A stretch of 64,000 nucleotides of DNA from Actinacidiphila epipremni. Lineage in GTDB: Bacteria; Actinomycetota; Actinomycetes; Streptomycetales; Streptomycetaceae. Under the pieces are notes generated by a model, which was not told where the DNA came from, searched no databases, and was given only the letters and a program-made list of their open reading frames with translations. A program made the translations under genes and the position numbers. The stretch spans positions 1-64,000 of the forward strand of contig NZ_JAATEJ010000029.1 in the NCBI RefSeq assembly GCF_012034175.1, in the 5' to 3' direction. Positions 33,577-41,224 of this stretch are shown here, piece by piece; the stretch's first letter is position 1; the number at the start of each line of letters is the position of its first letter.

Positions 33577-34440
33577 TCAGGCGTCGGCCGCCGCGCGGAA
33601 GACGCCGGCGTGCCGGGCGCACCAGTCGGCGAAGCGGGCGGGCTTGCGGCCCAGCAACTCCTCGACGGTGTCGGTGCGCAAACCCTCGGTGTCGTCGCGC
33701 ATCAGGCGGAAGCCCTCCACGACCGCCTCGGCGAGGGCGGGGGGCGCGCCGTTCGGGAAGCGGGCCGCGACCGCCTCTTCGGGGGTGGCGACGGGGCGCG
33801 CGGTGATGGTCCTGCCGATGGTGTCGGAGATGACCGCCGACTGCTCGGCGACGGTGAACAGCTCCGCGCCGGTGATCTCGTACGCCTTCCCCTCGTGGCC
33901 GCCGGTGGTGAGCGCGTGGGCGGCGACGGCCGCGATGTCGGCGGGGTCGATCGGCGCCATCCGGCCCGGGCCCACGGGATCGAGGACGTAGCCGGCCTCG
34001 CGGATGGTGGGCAGCCAGTCCAGCGCGTTGGTCATGAAGCCGCCGGGCCGCAGGACCGTCGCCGGGATGCCGGACGCGCGGACGATCTCCTCGCGGGCGT
34101 GGTGCCACAGGCCCATCTTCGGCATCGGGTCGCCGAGCACGTTCGTCGAGGACAGCAGGACGATGTGCCGCACTCCGGCGGCCTGCGCGGCGGTGACCGC
34201 GAGCTCGGCGGCCTCGGTGCCGATGCCGGGGGTGAGCAGGAACATCCGGTCGACGCCGGCGACCGCGCCGGCCAGCGACCGCGGCGAGAGCAGGTCGCCG
34301 GTGAAGCGCTCGGCGCTGCCGGGGAGGGCCGCTGCCCGGACCGGGTCGCGCACCAGGATCCGTACCGCGGCGCCTGCCGCGTCCAGTTGGCTGACCAGCT
34401 CACGGCCGATGTTCCCGGTCGCACCGGTGACCAGTATCAT
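33577..34440 (-). CDS. NmrA/SDR-like NAD(P)-binding protein
   Basis: A 287-residue atypical SDR of the NmrA/QOR2 group. The cofactor motif is ILVTGATGNIGRELV. An acidic loop RDPVRAAALPG follows, then the substrate-side LLSSTNVLGDPMPKMGLWHHAREEIVRASG and the LRPGGFMTNAL stretch. The classical YxxxK is not conserved, as expected for this group. These proteins sense redox state or reduce quinones. ATG at 34440 is used. It is divergent from a MarR regulator across a 127-bp promoter region with clear dyads, so it is probably the MarR target. Confidence 0.85.
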   Translation of the reverse strand: MILVTGATGNIGRELVSQLDAAGAAVRILVRDPVRAAALPGSAERFTGDLLSPRSLAGAVAGVDRMFLLTPGIGTEAAELAVTAAQAAGVRHIVLLSSTNVLGDPMPKMGLWHHAREEIVRASGIPATVLRPGGFMTNALDWLPTIREAGYVLDPVGPGRMAPIDPADIAAVAAHALTTGGHEGKAYEITGAELFTVAEQSAVISDTIGRTITARPVATPEEAVAARFPNGAPPALAEAVVEGFRLMRDDTEGLRTDTVEELLGRKPARFADWCARHAGVFRAAADA

Positions 34441-34465
34441 GAGGTCCCCCTGAATCGTTTGCCGT

Positions 34466-34533
34466 CTAATGATCGGTTCGAGGGGAACGTTAGCCGGTTA
34501 ATCATTAGCCGTCAATCGATTGCCGGGGCGGCG
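34466..34533. promoter_or_regulatory. MarR-type operators in the divergent promoter region
   Basis: CTAATGAT (34466-34473) and ATCATTAG (34501-34508) form a perfect inverted pair. TTAGCCG occurs twice as a direct repeat (from 34490 and 34505), each followed by an AATC-containing segment. This AT-rich block within otherwise GC-rich DNA is a likely binding region for the adjacent MarR regulator and could control both divergent genes. Confidence 0.55.
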
Positions 34534-34567
34534 GGTGCCGCCGTGGCCGACGGAAGGCCGATCGCCC

Positions 34568-34996
34568 ATGCCCGACTTCCTCGACCTGCACAGCAGGACC
34601 ACCAAGGCGCTGCGCGCGCTCGCCGAGGAGGGCATGCGCCGGCACGGCCTGCACTACGGGCAGCACCACCTGCTCGCCGCGCTGTGGGAGCAGGACGGCA
34701 GGACGCCGGGCGAGGTCGCGGCGAAGCTGCACGTCACGACGCCGACGGTGGTCAAGATGGCCGACCGCATGACGGCGAGCGGCCTGCTGGAGCGGCGCCG
34801 TGACGAGCGCGACGCCCGGCTGGTGCGGCTGTGGCTGACCGACGCCGGGCGGGCGCTGCGCGAACCGGTCGAGTCCGAGCGCCGGGAGCTGGAGCGGCAG
34901 GTCACCGCGGGCCTCAGCGCGGCCGAGCGCGACCGGCTGATGGCCGCGCTCGGCACCGTGCTGCACGCGGCGGAGGAGCTGCTCGGCGCGTCCTGA
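34568..34996 (+). CDS. MarR-family regulator
   Basis: A 142-residue MarR winged-helix protein. The DNA-binding part is clear: HHLLAALWEQDGRTPGEVAAKLHVTTPTVVKMADRMTASGLLERRRDERDARLVRLWLTDAGRAL. Helices for dimerisation flank it. It is divergent from the NmrA-like gene and probably represses it in response to phenolic or oxidative compounds. Its 3' end converges on the ebo operon with a gap of only 25 bp and no obvious terminator. Confidence 0.9.
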   Translation: MPDFLDLHSRTTKALRALAEEGMRRHGLHYGQHHLLAALWEQDGRTPGEVAAKLHVTTPTVVKMADRMTASGLLERRRDERDARLVRLWLTDAGRALREPVESERRELERQVTAGLSAAERDRLMAALGTVLHAAEELLGAS

Positions 34997-35021
34997 GCGG
35001 CGGCTGCGGCCTTCTCCCGGC

Positions 35022-36410
35022 TCAGTCCGCGAGCCCGGCGAGCCGCAGCAGCAGGTCCTTGACCTCGGTGACGTGGTAGCGGTCCCTGCCGTACGCGGCC
35101 TGCGAGCACACCAGCACCGGCCCGTCGCGCGGATCGTCCGGCAGCCGCCCGTGGCTGCCCCGCACGCAGGACGGATCGAGCCCGACCACCCGCAGCGAGG
35201 TGCGGATGCCGAGCTTCAGACCCGCCACCGACAGCGCCGCCCGCAGTCTCACCGTGGGGTCGGACGGGTCCAGGAACAGCTCGGCCGGGTCGTAGCCGGC
35301 CTTCCGGAAGATCTCCACGCCGGTCGCGAAGTCCGGCGCGAGGTCGTCGTCGAGCCAGTAGTAGTACGTGAACCACGCGTCCGGCTCGGCGACGGCCACC
35401 AGCTCGCCGGCGCGCTCGTGCCCGATGCGCAGCCCCGCCTGCCCGGCCCGGTCCAGCACCTGCGCCACGCCGGGCAGCGCCCCGAGCACGTCCCGCACCC
35501 GGGGGACGTCGGCCGGGTCGCGGACGTAGACGTGCGCCACCTGGTGGTCGGCCACCGCGAACGCCCGTGACGTCCACGGGTCCAGGTTCTCCATGCCCTG
35601 CTGCACGTACACCCGCAGCAGGCCCTCGCGGCGCAGCGCCCGGTTGACGTCGACCGGGCGGCGGGCGGCGGTGATGCCGTACTCGCCGAACGCCACCAGC
35701 TGGCTGCCCTCGGCGCGCAACCGCTCCAGCAGCGGGGCGAGTTCGGCGTCCACCGCACGGGCCGCGGCGATCGCCTCTGGGCCGTCGGGGCCGTACCGCT
35801 GGAGTTCGTAGTCCAGGTGCGGGATGTAGACCAGCAGCGTGTCGGGCGCGCGGGTGTCGAGCAGGTGCCCGGCGGCGCCGACGATCCACCGGGTCGAGGC
35901 GATCCCCGCTCCCGGTCCCCAGTAGGAGAACAGCGGGAACCGGCCCAGCCGCGCGGTGAGTTCGTCGTGCACGGACTGCGGGTGGGCGTAGCAGTCCGCG
36001 GACTTGCGGCCGTCGTGGTGGTAGACCGGGCGCGGGGTGACGGTCACGTCGACGTCCATGCCCATCGCGTACCACCAGCAGATGTTGCCGACACGGTAGC
36101 CCGGGTCGCGGCGGCGGCCGGCGGCCCACAACTTGTCCCCGTGGACCAGGCTGTTGGACTGCCGCCAGTGGAAGATCTCCCCGGCGTCGCGGAAGAACCA
36201 GCCGTTGCCGACGACGCCGTGCTCGTCCGGCATCGCGCCGGTGAGCATGCTCGACTGCACCGGGCAGGTCAACGCCGGGAAGACGGTGGTCAGTTCGGCG
36301 CTGAAGCCGTCGGCGGCGACCTTCCGCAGCGCCGGCATGTGCGCGAGCGTCCGCGGTGTCAGCCCCACCACGTCCAGGACGACGGTCCGTTGCCGCGCTC
36401 CTGCCGTCAT
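35022..36410 (-). CDS. Alkaline-phosphatase-superfamily phosphodiesterase (EboF-like)
   Basis: A 462-residue soluble enzyme of the type I phosphodiesterase/nucleotide pyrophosphatase family (PF01663). The metal and nucleophile region is VVLDVVGLTPRTLAHMP with FPALTCPVQSSMLTG (the Thr is the likely nucleophile) and EHGVVGNGWFF. Further metal ligands lie in YIPHLDYELQRYG and in the later FGEYGI and VADHQVAHVY segments. No signal peptide is seen. The ATG overlaps the EboE stop (ATGA), and it is the last gene of the ebo-like operon. In ebo clusters a protein of this family accompanies EboA-E; the substrate is unknown. Confidence 0.82.
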   Translation of the reverse strand: MTAGARQRTVVLDVVGLTPRTLAHMPALRKVAADGFSAELTTVFPALTCPVQSSMLTGAMPDEHGVVGNGWFFRDAGEIFHWRQSNSLVHGDKLWAAGRRRDPGYRVGNICWWYAMGMDVDVTVTPRPVYHHDGRKSADCYAHPQSVHDELTARLGRFPLFSYWGPGAGIASTRWIVGAAGHLLDTRAPDTLLVYIPHLDYELQRYGPDGPEAIAAARAVDAELAPLLERLRAEGSQLVAFGEYGITAARRPVDVNRALRREGLLRVYVQQGMENLDPWTSRAFAVADHQVAHVYVRDPADVPRVRDVLGALPGVAQVLDRAGQAGLRIGHERAGELVAVAEPDAWFTYYYWLDDDLAPDFATGVEIFRKAGYDPAELFLDPSDPTVRLRAALSVAGLKLGIRTSLRVVGLDPSCVRGSHGRLPDDPRDGPVLVCSQAAYGRDRYHVTEVKDLLLRLAGLAD

Positions 36411-37642
36411 GCCCCGGCCTCCTTCAGCCCGAGCCCGGTCAACTTCCCCGCCGCCCACGCCACTTCCGCGGCGATCCCGGCGGCCAGCGCCGCGTCGCCG
36501 GCCGGCCGCTGCGCCGGCGGCAGCACCGACCACGTGTACGTCTCGACCTCGATGTGGTCGGCCAGCGCGGCCGGCCCGCCGAGCAGCAGCGCGAGGGTGT
36601 CCTCCAGCACGGCGGAGGTCCCGGTCAGCGGCGGCTGCGGAGGGGCGTGCAGCGGCACATGGAAGTGGACCCGCCAGGGCGCGGCGCCGGGCAGCGCGTG
36701 CGGCCCGGCGAGCGCGTCGCCGAGGTCGTCGGCGGCGAGCACGGCGGCGGTTCCTGCGGCGGAGGCGGAGCCGGTTCCGGCGGCGGGGACGGTCCCGGGG
36801 CCGGGCGGCGCGGCCGGCTCGCGGGTCTGGTGCAGGAAGCGCGGCTCGACGAAGCCGGCCAGCGCCTCCCGTACGGCCGGGTCCGCCGGGTCGTCGGCCT
36901 GGAGGGCGCAGGACGCCTGCACCTTGACCACCGCGAGCCCGGCCGCCGCGAGCCGGGCCAGCACCCGCGCCGGGTCCTCGAACGTCACCGCGAGGTGGCA
37001 GACGTCCAGGCACAGCCCCAGCAAGTCCGGCCCCAAGCCCGCCAGTTCGCGCTCGACCTGGGCCACCGTCTCGACCGCGCAGCCCGGTTCGGGCTCGAAG
37101 CCCACCCGTACGGGCCGGCCGTCCCGGGCGGCCCGGGCGGCAAGTCCCGCCTCCAGGGCCCGGATCCGCTCCCCGGCCGCCGCCCGCCGCGGGCCGTCCC
37201 ACGGCTCGCGCCAGGCCAGCGGCAGCGTCGAGATGCTGCCGTGCGGCACGTCGTCCGGGAGCAGCACGCCGAGCACGTCGGCCAGGTCCAGGGTGTAGCC
37301 GAGCCGGTCCCGCGTCGTCCAATCCGGGTGGTAGACCGCGCCCTTGACGACCGGGTCGTGGAAGCCCCGGTAGGGGAAGCCGTTGAGGGTCACCACTTCC
37401 AGGCCGCGCGCGTCGAGTTCGGCCCGCAGCGCGGTCGACGCGGCGCGGTCGGCGGCGAGTTCACGGGCCACGTCATGCGCGAGCCACAGGCCGAGGCCCA
37501 GCCGGTCGGCGCCGAGCCGTTCGCGCACCGGCACGGCGTAGCGGTCGAGCTGGCCGACGATGCCGGCCAGGTCCTCGGCCGGGTGGACGTTGGTGCAGTA
37601 GCCGAGATGGACGGTGGTGCCGTCCCGGTGGAGCAGCCGCAT
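36407..37642 (-). CDS. eboE: Metabolite traffic protein EboE (xylose-isomerase-like TIM barrel)
   Basis: A 411-residue TIM-barrel protein of the AP-endonuclease-2/xylose-isomerase fold, EboE branch. Hallmarks are the start LGYCTNVHPAEDL, LGLGLWLAHDVARELA, VVTLNGFPYRGFH and the acidic metal site GFEPEPGC, with LCLDVCHLAVTFE and a C-terminal HFHVPLH. Residues 280-315 are an Ala/Pro/Gly-rich insert. RBS GGAAGGA lies before the ATG. It overlaps the phosphodiesterase gene by 4 nt and follows the TatD gene by 16 bp. Ebo proteins are needed to move certain precursors out of the cytoplasm in cyanobacteria; the cargo here is unknown. Confidence 0.85.
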   Translation of the reverse strand: MRLLHRDGTTVHLGYCTNVHPAEDLAGIVGQLDRYAVPVRERLGADRLGLGLWLAHDVARELAADRAASTALRAELDARGLEVVTLNGFPYRGFHDPVVKGAVYHPDWTTRDRLGYTLDLADVLGVLLPDDVPHGSISTLPLAWREPWDGPRRAAAGERIRALEAGLAARAARDGRPVRVGFEPEPGCAVETVAQVERELAGLGPDLLGLCLDVCHLAVTFEDPARVLARLAAAGLAVVKVQASCALQADDPADPAVREALAGFVEPRFLHQTREPAAPPGPGTVPAAGTGSASAAGTAAVLAADDLGDALAGPHALPGAAPWRVHFHVPLHAPPQPPLTGTSAVLEDTLALLLGGPAALADHIEVETYTWSVLPPAQRPAGDAALAAGIAAEVAWAAGKLTGLGLKEAGA

Positions 37643-37658
37643 CGTGGATCTCCTTCCG

Positions 37659-38513
37659 TCAACGGGAGCCGCGCTGGACGGAGTTGCCCGCGAAGAGCAA
37701 TGCCGGGTCGGGGTCCTGCGGCCTCACGTCGAGCCGGCCGCTCGCGCCGTAGAAGGCCACCGGGTTCCGCCACAGCACCCGGTCGACGTCCTCGGCGGTG
37801 AAGCCGGCGGCGAGCATCGCCTCGCCGGTGGCGCGCGTCCGCAGCGGGTCGCTGTGGCCCCAGTCCGCCGCGGAGTTGACGAGGATCCGCTCGGTGCCGT
37901 ACTCGCGCAGGATCGCCACCATGCGGTCCGGCTCCATCTTCGTGTCGGGGTAGATCGAGAAGCCCGCCCAGCAGCCGGCCTCCAGCACCTGGCGCACCGT
38001 CAGCTCGTTGAGGTGGTCCACCACGACCCGCTCCGCCGGGATGCCCGACTCCCTGATCACGTCCAGCGACCGGGCGGTGCCGGCCGCCTTGTCCCGGTGC
38101 GGGGTGTGCACCAGCGCCGGCAGCGCGTGCTCGACGGCGAGCGCGAGCTGCGCGGTGAACGCCTTCTCCTCCGCCGCCGTCACCGAGTCGAAGCCGGTCT
38201 CGCCGACCGCGACCACCCCGTCCTTGGCGAAGTAGCGCGGCAGCAGCTCCAGCACCTCCGCGCAGCGCGGGTCGTTGGCCTCCTTCGGGTTGAGCGCGAG
38301 CGCGCAGTGGTGCCGCACGCCGAACTGCGCCGCGCGGTACGGCTCCCAGCCCAGCAGGCCGTCGAAGTAGTCCGTGAAGCTGCCCGCGGAGGTCCGCGGC
38401 TGCCCCAGCCAGAAGGCCGGCTCCACCAGTGCCCGTACGCCCGCCGCGTACATCGCCCGGTAGTCGTCCGTGGTGCGCGAGGTCATGTGGATGTGCGGGT
38501 CGAAGATGCGCAT
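37659..38513 (-). CDS. eboB: TatD-family metal-dependent hydrolase (EboB-like)
   Basis: A 284-residue amidohydrolase-superfamily TIM barrel. The metal motif is FDPHIHMTSRT (HxH). Other ligands are a Glu in VVAVGETGFDS, the His in ALVHTPHRDKA, a His in VVVDHLNE, and the Asp in VNSAADWGHSDPL. TatD proteins are usually DNases or carboxylic-ester/amide hydrolases; the ebo member has an unknown small-molecule role. RBS CAGGAGC is a few bases before the ATG. It lies in the middle of the ebo-like operon, 67 bp after the isomerase-EboA fusion gene. Confidence 0.85.
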   Translation of the reverse strand: MRIFDPHIHMTSRTTDDYRAMYAAGVRALVEPAFWLGQPRTSAGSFTDYFDGLLGWEPYRAAQFGVRHHCALALNPKEANDPRCAEVLELLPRYFAKDGVVAVGETGFDSVTAAEEKAFTAQLALAVEHALPALVHTPHRDKAAGTARSLDVIRESGIPAERVVVDHLNELTVRQVLEAGCWAGFSIYPDTKMEPDRMVAILREYGTERILVNSAADWGHSDPLRTRATGEAMLAAGFTAEDVDRVLWRNPVAFYGASGRLDVRPQDPDPALLFAGNSVQRGSR

Positions 38514-38580
38514 GCGGTGCTCCTGACGTGGGGGGTTGCCGGTGGGGGACGGCGTGGGGAGTCGGGGGCGATGAGGGGGG

Positions 38581-40125
38581 TCAGCCCAGTTGGGCCAGGA
38601 CGCGGCGGGCGGCCTCGGCCCTGCGGGGCTCGGGCGAGCCGGCTTCCGCGTGGATCGGGGAGGCGGCCAGCAGATCGGGGTGCCGGCGCAGCAGCGGGAG
38701 CACGTCGGCGGGGACGTCCCGGCCCGCGGCCACCCGCTCGTGCGCGAAGTCCAGGAGCATGCGGGCGAGTTCGGCGTCCGCACGCTCGTCGAGGCCGGCG
38801 ACCGCGCTCAACGGCACGCCCAGGAACACGCACTTGAGCACGCCCTGCCGCCAGGCCGCCGCGTCCAGCGCGGTCGCGGCGGGGCCGAGGGCGGCGGCAA
38901 CCAGGGCGGTGTCGTTGGTCCGCAGCGCGTCCTCCAGCAGCGGCGCCACGGCCCCGGCGCCCAGCTCCAGATACGGCAACGCCCTGAGCACCGCCCGGCG
39001 TTCGGCCCGGTCACCGCGTGCGTAGAGGTCCGCGACGGCCGGCGCCGGAGCGGCGGCGAGCAGCACCGCCCGTACCGCCTCGTCCACCGTCCAGCCCTCC
39101 CACCCCGGCGCCGCCAACGGGCCCCGCCCGCAGGCCCGTCCGGCGGCGGCGAAGTCGGCGGCCAGCGCGGCGGGTTCTGCGGCGGCCCGGGCCGCCGCCG
39201 CGGCGAGCCAGGTCCTGCCCTGCGCGGTGAGCGCGGCGTCCACCGCCTGAACGGGCGTCGCCCGCACGGGGGTTGCGTGCTCGCGCAGGAAGGCCAGCGA
39301 GCGGCGTGCGGTGTCCGGGGCGCTGTGGCTGTGCCGCGGCAGCTCGACCGCGACGAGCCCCCGGTAGCCGGCATCCGCCAGGGCGGCGAGCACGGGGGTG
39401 AAGTCGATCTCGCCGGCGCCGAATTCCAGGTGCTCGTGCACCCCGCGGCGCATGTCGTCGATCTGCACGTTCACCAGGTCGGTCGCGGCCCGGCGTACGC
39501 AGTCGGCGACCGGCAGCGGCTCAAGGCAGCGGCAGTGGCCGATGTCCAGGGTCAGCCGGAAGGAGGCCGGGGCGCCCAGCGCGTCGCGCAGCCGCCGGTA
39601 TCCGGCCAGGTCCTCGACCAGCATGCCGGGTTCCGGCTCGAAGCCCAGCACCACGCCCGCGCGGGCGGCGGTGTCCGCGAGGCGCGCGCAGCCCTCGGCC
39701 AGCAGCTCCCAGCCGCGCTCCGGCGCGGTGCCTTCCGGCAGCACGCCGGACCAGAACGACACGGCTTCCGCGCCCAGTTCGGCGCCGATCCGGACCGCCC
39801 GCTCCAGGAAGTCCAGCCGGGCCCCGCGGCCGTCCTCGTGCAGCAGGGTGGGGGAGTGCTTGCGGCGGGCGTCCAGCAGGTAGCGCGCACCGGTCTCGAC
39901 GACGACCGCGAGCCCGAGGGCATCCAGCCGGCGGCGTACGGCTTCCAGCCGGGCGGGCAGGTCCCGGTCGTACGGGTCGAGGTGCGCGTGGTCGAGGGTG
40001 AGCGCGACGCCCTCGTAGCCGAGGCCGGCGATCACGTCGAGGGCGTCGTCGAGGCGGTGGTTGGCGAAGCCGTTGGTGCCGTAGCCGAAGCGCAAGGTCG
40101 TGGGCTGAGGGTGGGTGGGTGTCAT
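38581..40125 (-). CDS. eboA: Sugar-phosphate-isomerase-like / EboA fusion protein
   Basis: A 514-residue protein with two parts. Residues 1-275 are a xylose-isomerase-like TIM barrel (LRFGYGTNGFANHRLDDALDVI, GFEPEPGMLVEDLAGYRRLRD, LDIGHCRCLEPL, VNVQIDDM, VAVELPRHSHSAPD). Residues 285-514 are a helical, Ala-rich EboA domain (LTAQGRTWLAAA, WTVDEAVRAVLLAA, ERRAVLRALPYLELGAGAV, and the EboA-like CVFLGVPLSAVAGLDERADAELARMLLDFAHERVAAGR). No start codon with a ribosome site separates them. The ATG overlaps the prenyltransferase stop (ATGA). EboA is usually a separate protein, so the fusion implies the isomerase and EboA act together. Confidence 0.83.
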   Translation of the reverse strand: MTPTHPQPTTLRFGYGTNGFANHRLDDALDVIAGLGYEGVALTLDHAHLDPYDRDLPARLEAVRRRLDALGLAVVVETGARYLLDARRKHSPTLLHEDGRGARLDFLERAVRIGAELGAEAVSFWSGVLPEGTAPERGWELLAEGCARLADTAARAGVVLGFEPEPGMLVEDLAGYRRLRDALGAPASFRLTLDIGHCRCLEPLPVADCVRRAATDLVNVQIDDMRRGVHEHLEFGAGEIDFTPVLAALADAGYRGLVAVELPRHSHSAPDTARRSLAFLREHATPVRATPVQAVDAALTAQGRTWLAAAAARAAAEPAALAADFAAAGRACGRGPLAAPGWEGWTVDEAVRAVLLAAAPAPAVADLYARGDRAERRAVLRALPYLELGAGAVAPLLEDALRTNDTALVAAALGPAATALDAAAWRQGVLKCVFLGVPLSAVAGLDERADAELARMLLDFAHERVAAGRDVPADVLPLLRRHPDLLAASPIHAEAGSPEPRRAEAARRVLAQLG

Positions 40126-40991
40126 GTCGGTGGGACCTTCCGGGAGAGCCGGCGGGCCAGGGGCAGCGCCGCGAGCAGCGGGAGCGCGGCCCGGACGCCG
40201 CCCGCGCGGCAGGCCAGGGCCGCCTGGAGCGGCAGGAGGCCGTGGATGCCGGCGCCGACCGCGCGTTGCAGCCGGCGGGCGTCGGGCCTGCGGATCGCGG
40301 CGAACTGGCTGCCGCCGAAGGTGCGCAGGTAGACGGCGAGGGCCGCGGTGGCGGCGGCGCGGTCCTTCGGTGCGGCGCCCGGTGCCGCCCTGACCGCCGC
40401 GACCGCCGCGGCCAGGGCGGTGGTCGCGGCGAGCGTCGCCTCGGGCAGGCGGTGGGAGGCGCCGGTCGCCTCGCGGCGGCTGAGGGCCATGACGACGCCG
40501 GTGTGCGCGGCGATCACGGCTGCCGCCGGGGCCGCCGCACGCCGGCCGTGCGGCCCGGCGCCGAGCAGGACGTCCAGCCCGCGGGCGGCGGCCATCGCCG
40601 CGGGTCCGAACGCGGTGTCCTTGAGCGCGAGGTCGTACGCCCATGCCGCCGCGGCGACCGCAGCCGCACCGCCCGCCGCCGGCCGCCCGCCGGCCGCCGC
40701 GGCGAGCCCCACCCCCGCGACGGTGAGCCCCGCGGCGACCCCCAGCGCCTCCGCCGGCCTCACCCGCCCCGCCGGCACCGGTCGCGCGGGGCGCTCCACG
40801 GCGTCGACCTCGCGGTCGGCGTAGTCGTTGAGCGCCATGCCTCCCCAGTAGAGCAGCACGGACGCGGCCCCCAGCCCCGCGCTCCCTCTCCCGTACGGCC
40901 ACCCCGCGGCGCACCCCCCGACCACGACGTCCCCCGGCACGGTGAGCCCCGCCGGCCCCCGCACGATCTCCCACACGTCCTTACCGCGCAT
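40122..40991 (-). CDS. eboC: UbiA-like prenyltransferase EboC
   Basis: A 289-residue membrane protein of the UbiA superfamily with about eight hydrophobic helices. Both Mg-diphosphate sites can be seen: NDYADREVDAVERPARP (NDxxDxxxD) and YDLALKD. UbiA enzymes attach isoprenoid diphosphates to polar acceptors. In ebo clusters EboC is the only membrane protein, so it is the step most likely to anchor the product in the membrane. ATG at 40991 is preceded by GAGGG-rich DNA. The stop overlaps the isomerase-EboA start. A 233-bp gap with a dispersed palindrome separates it from the upstream synthase gene. Confidence 0.88.
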   Translation of the reverse strand: MRGKDVWEIVRGPAGLTVPGDVVVGGCAAGWPYGRGSAGLGAASVLLYWGGMALNDYADREVDAVERPARPVPAGRVRPAEALGVAAGLTVAGVGLAAAAGGRPAAGGAAAVAAAAWAYDLALKDTAFGPAAMAAARGLDVLLGAGPHGRRAAAPAAAVIAAHTGVVMALSRREATGASHRLPEATLAATTALAAAVAAVRAAPGAAPKDRAAATAALAVYLRTFGGSQFAAIRRPDARRLQRAVGAGIHGLLPLQAALACRAGGVRAALPLLAALPLARRLSRKVPPT

Positions 40992-41092
40992 CCCTCGCCC
41001 TCCTCGCCACACCGTCCCCGGCCCCCTGCCGAACCTTTCGCCCCGGGCTGCTGCTTGCTGTTGTCGTGCGACCTTCCGCAGCGCTGTGGCTG

Positions 41093-41168
41093 GTCGCGCA
41101 GTTCCCGCACCCCTGGGGGGTGACCCTGCGGCGCCGGGGACAACCAGGGGCGCGGGGAACTGCGCGAC
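41093..41168. repeat. Dispersed palindromic repeat element
   Basis: GTCGCGCAGTTCCC (41093-41106) and GGGAACTGCGCGAC (41155-41168) are perfect 14-bp arms, with additional CCCCTGG/CCAGGGG pairing inside. This arm sequence is one I recognise as very common in Streptomyces intergenic regions, a REP-like element. It may fold in RNA between the synthase and the EboC gene and could act as an attenuator. Confidence 0.7.
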
Positions 41169-41224
41169 AAGCCCGCCACCGGGGGAAGGTCCCGGGAGTG
41201 GGGAAGTCCCCCGCCCGGGGGGCG

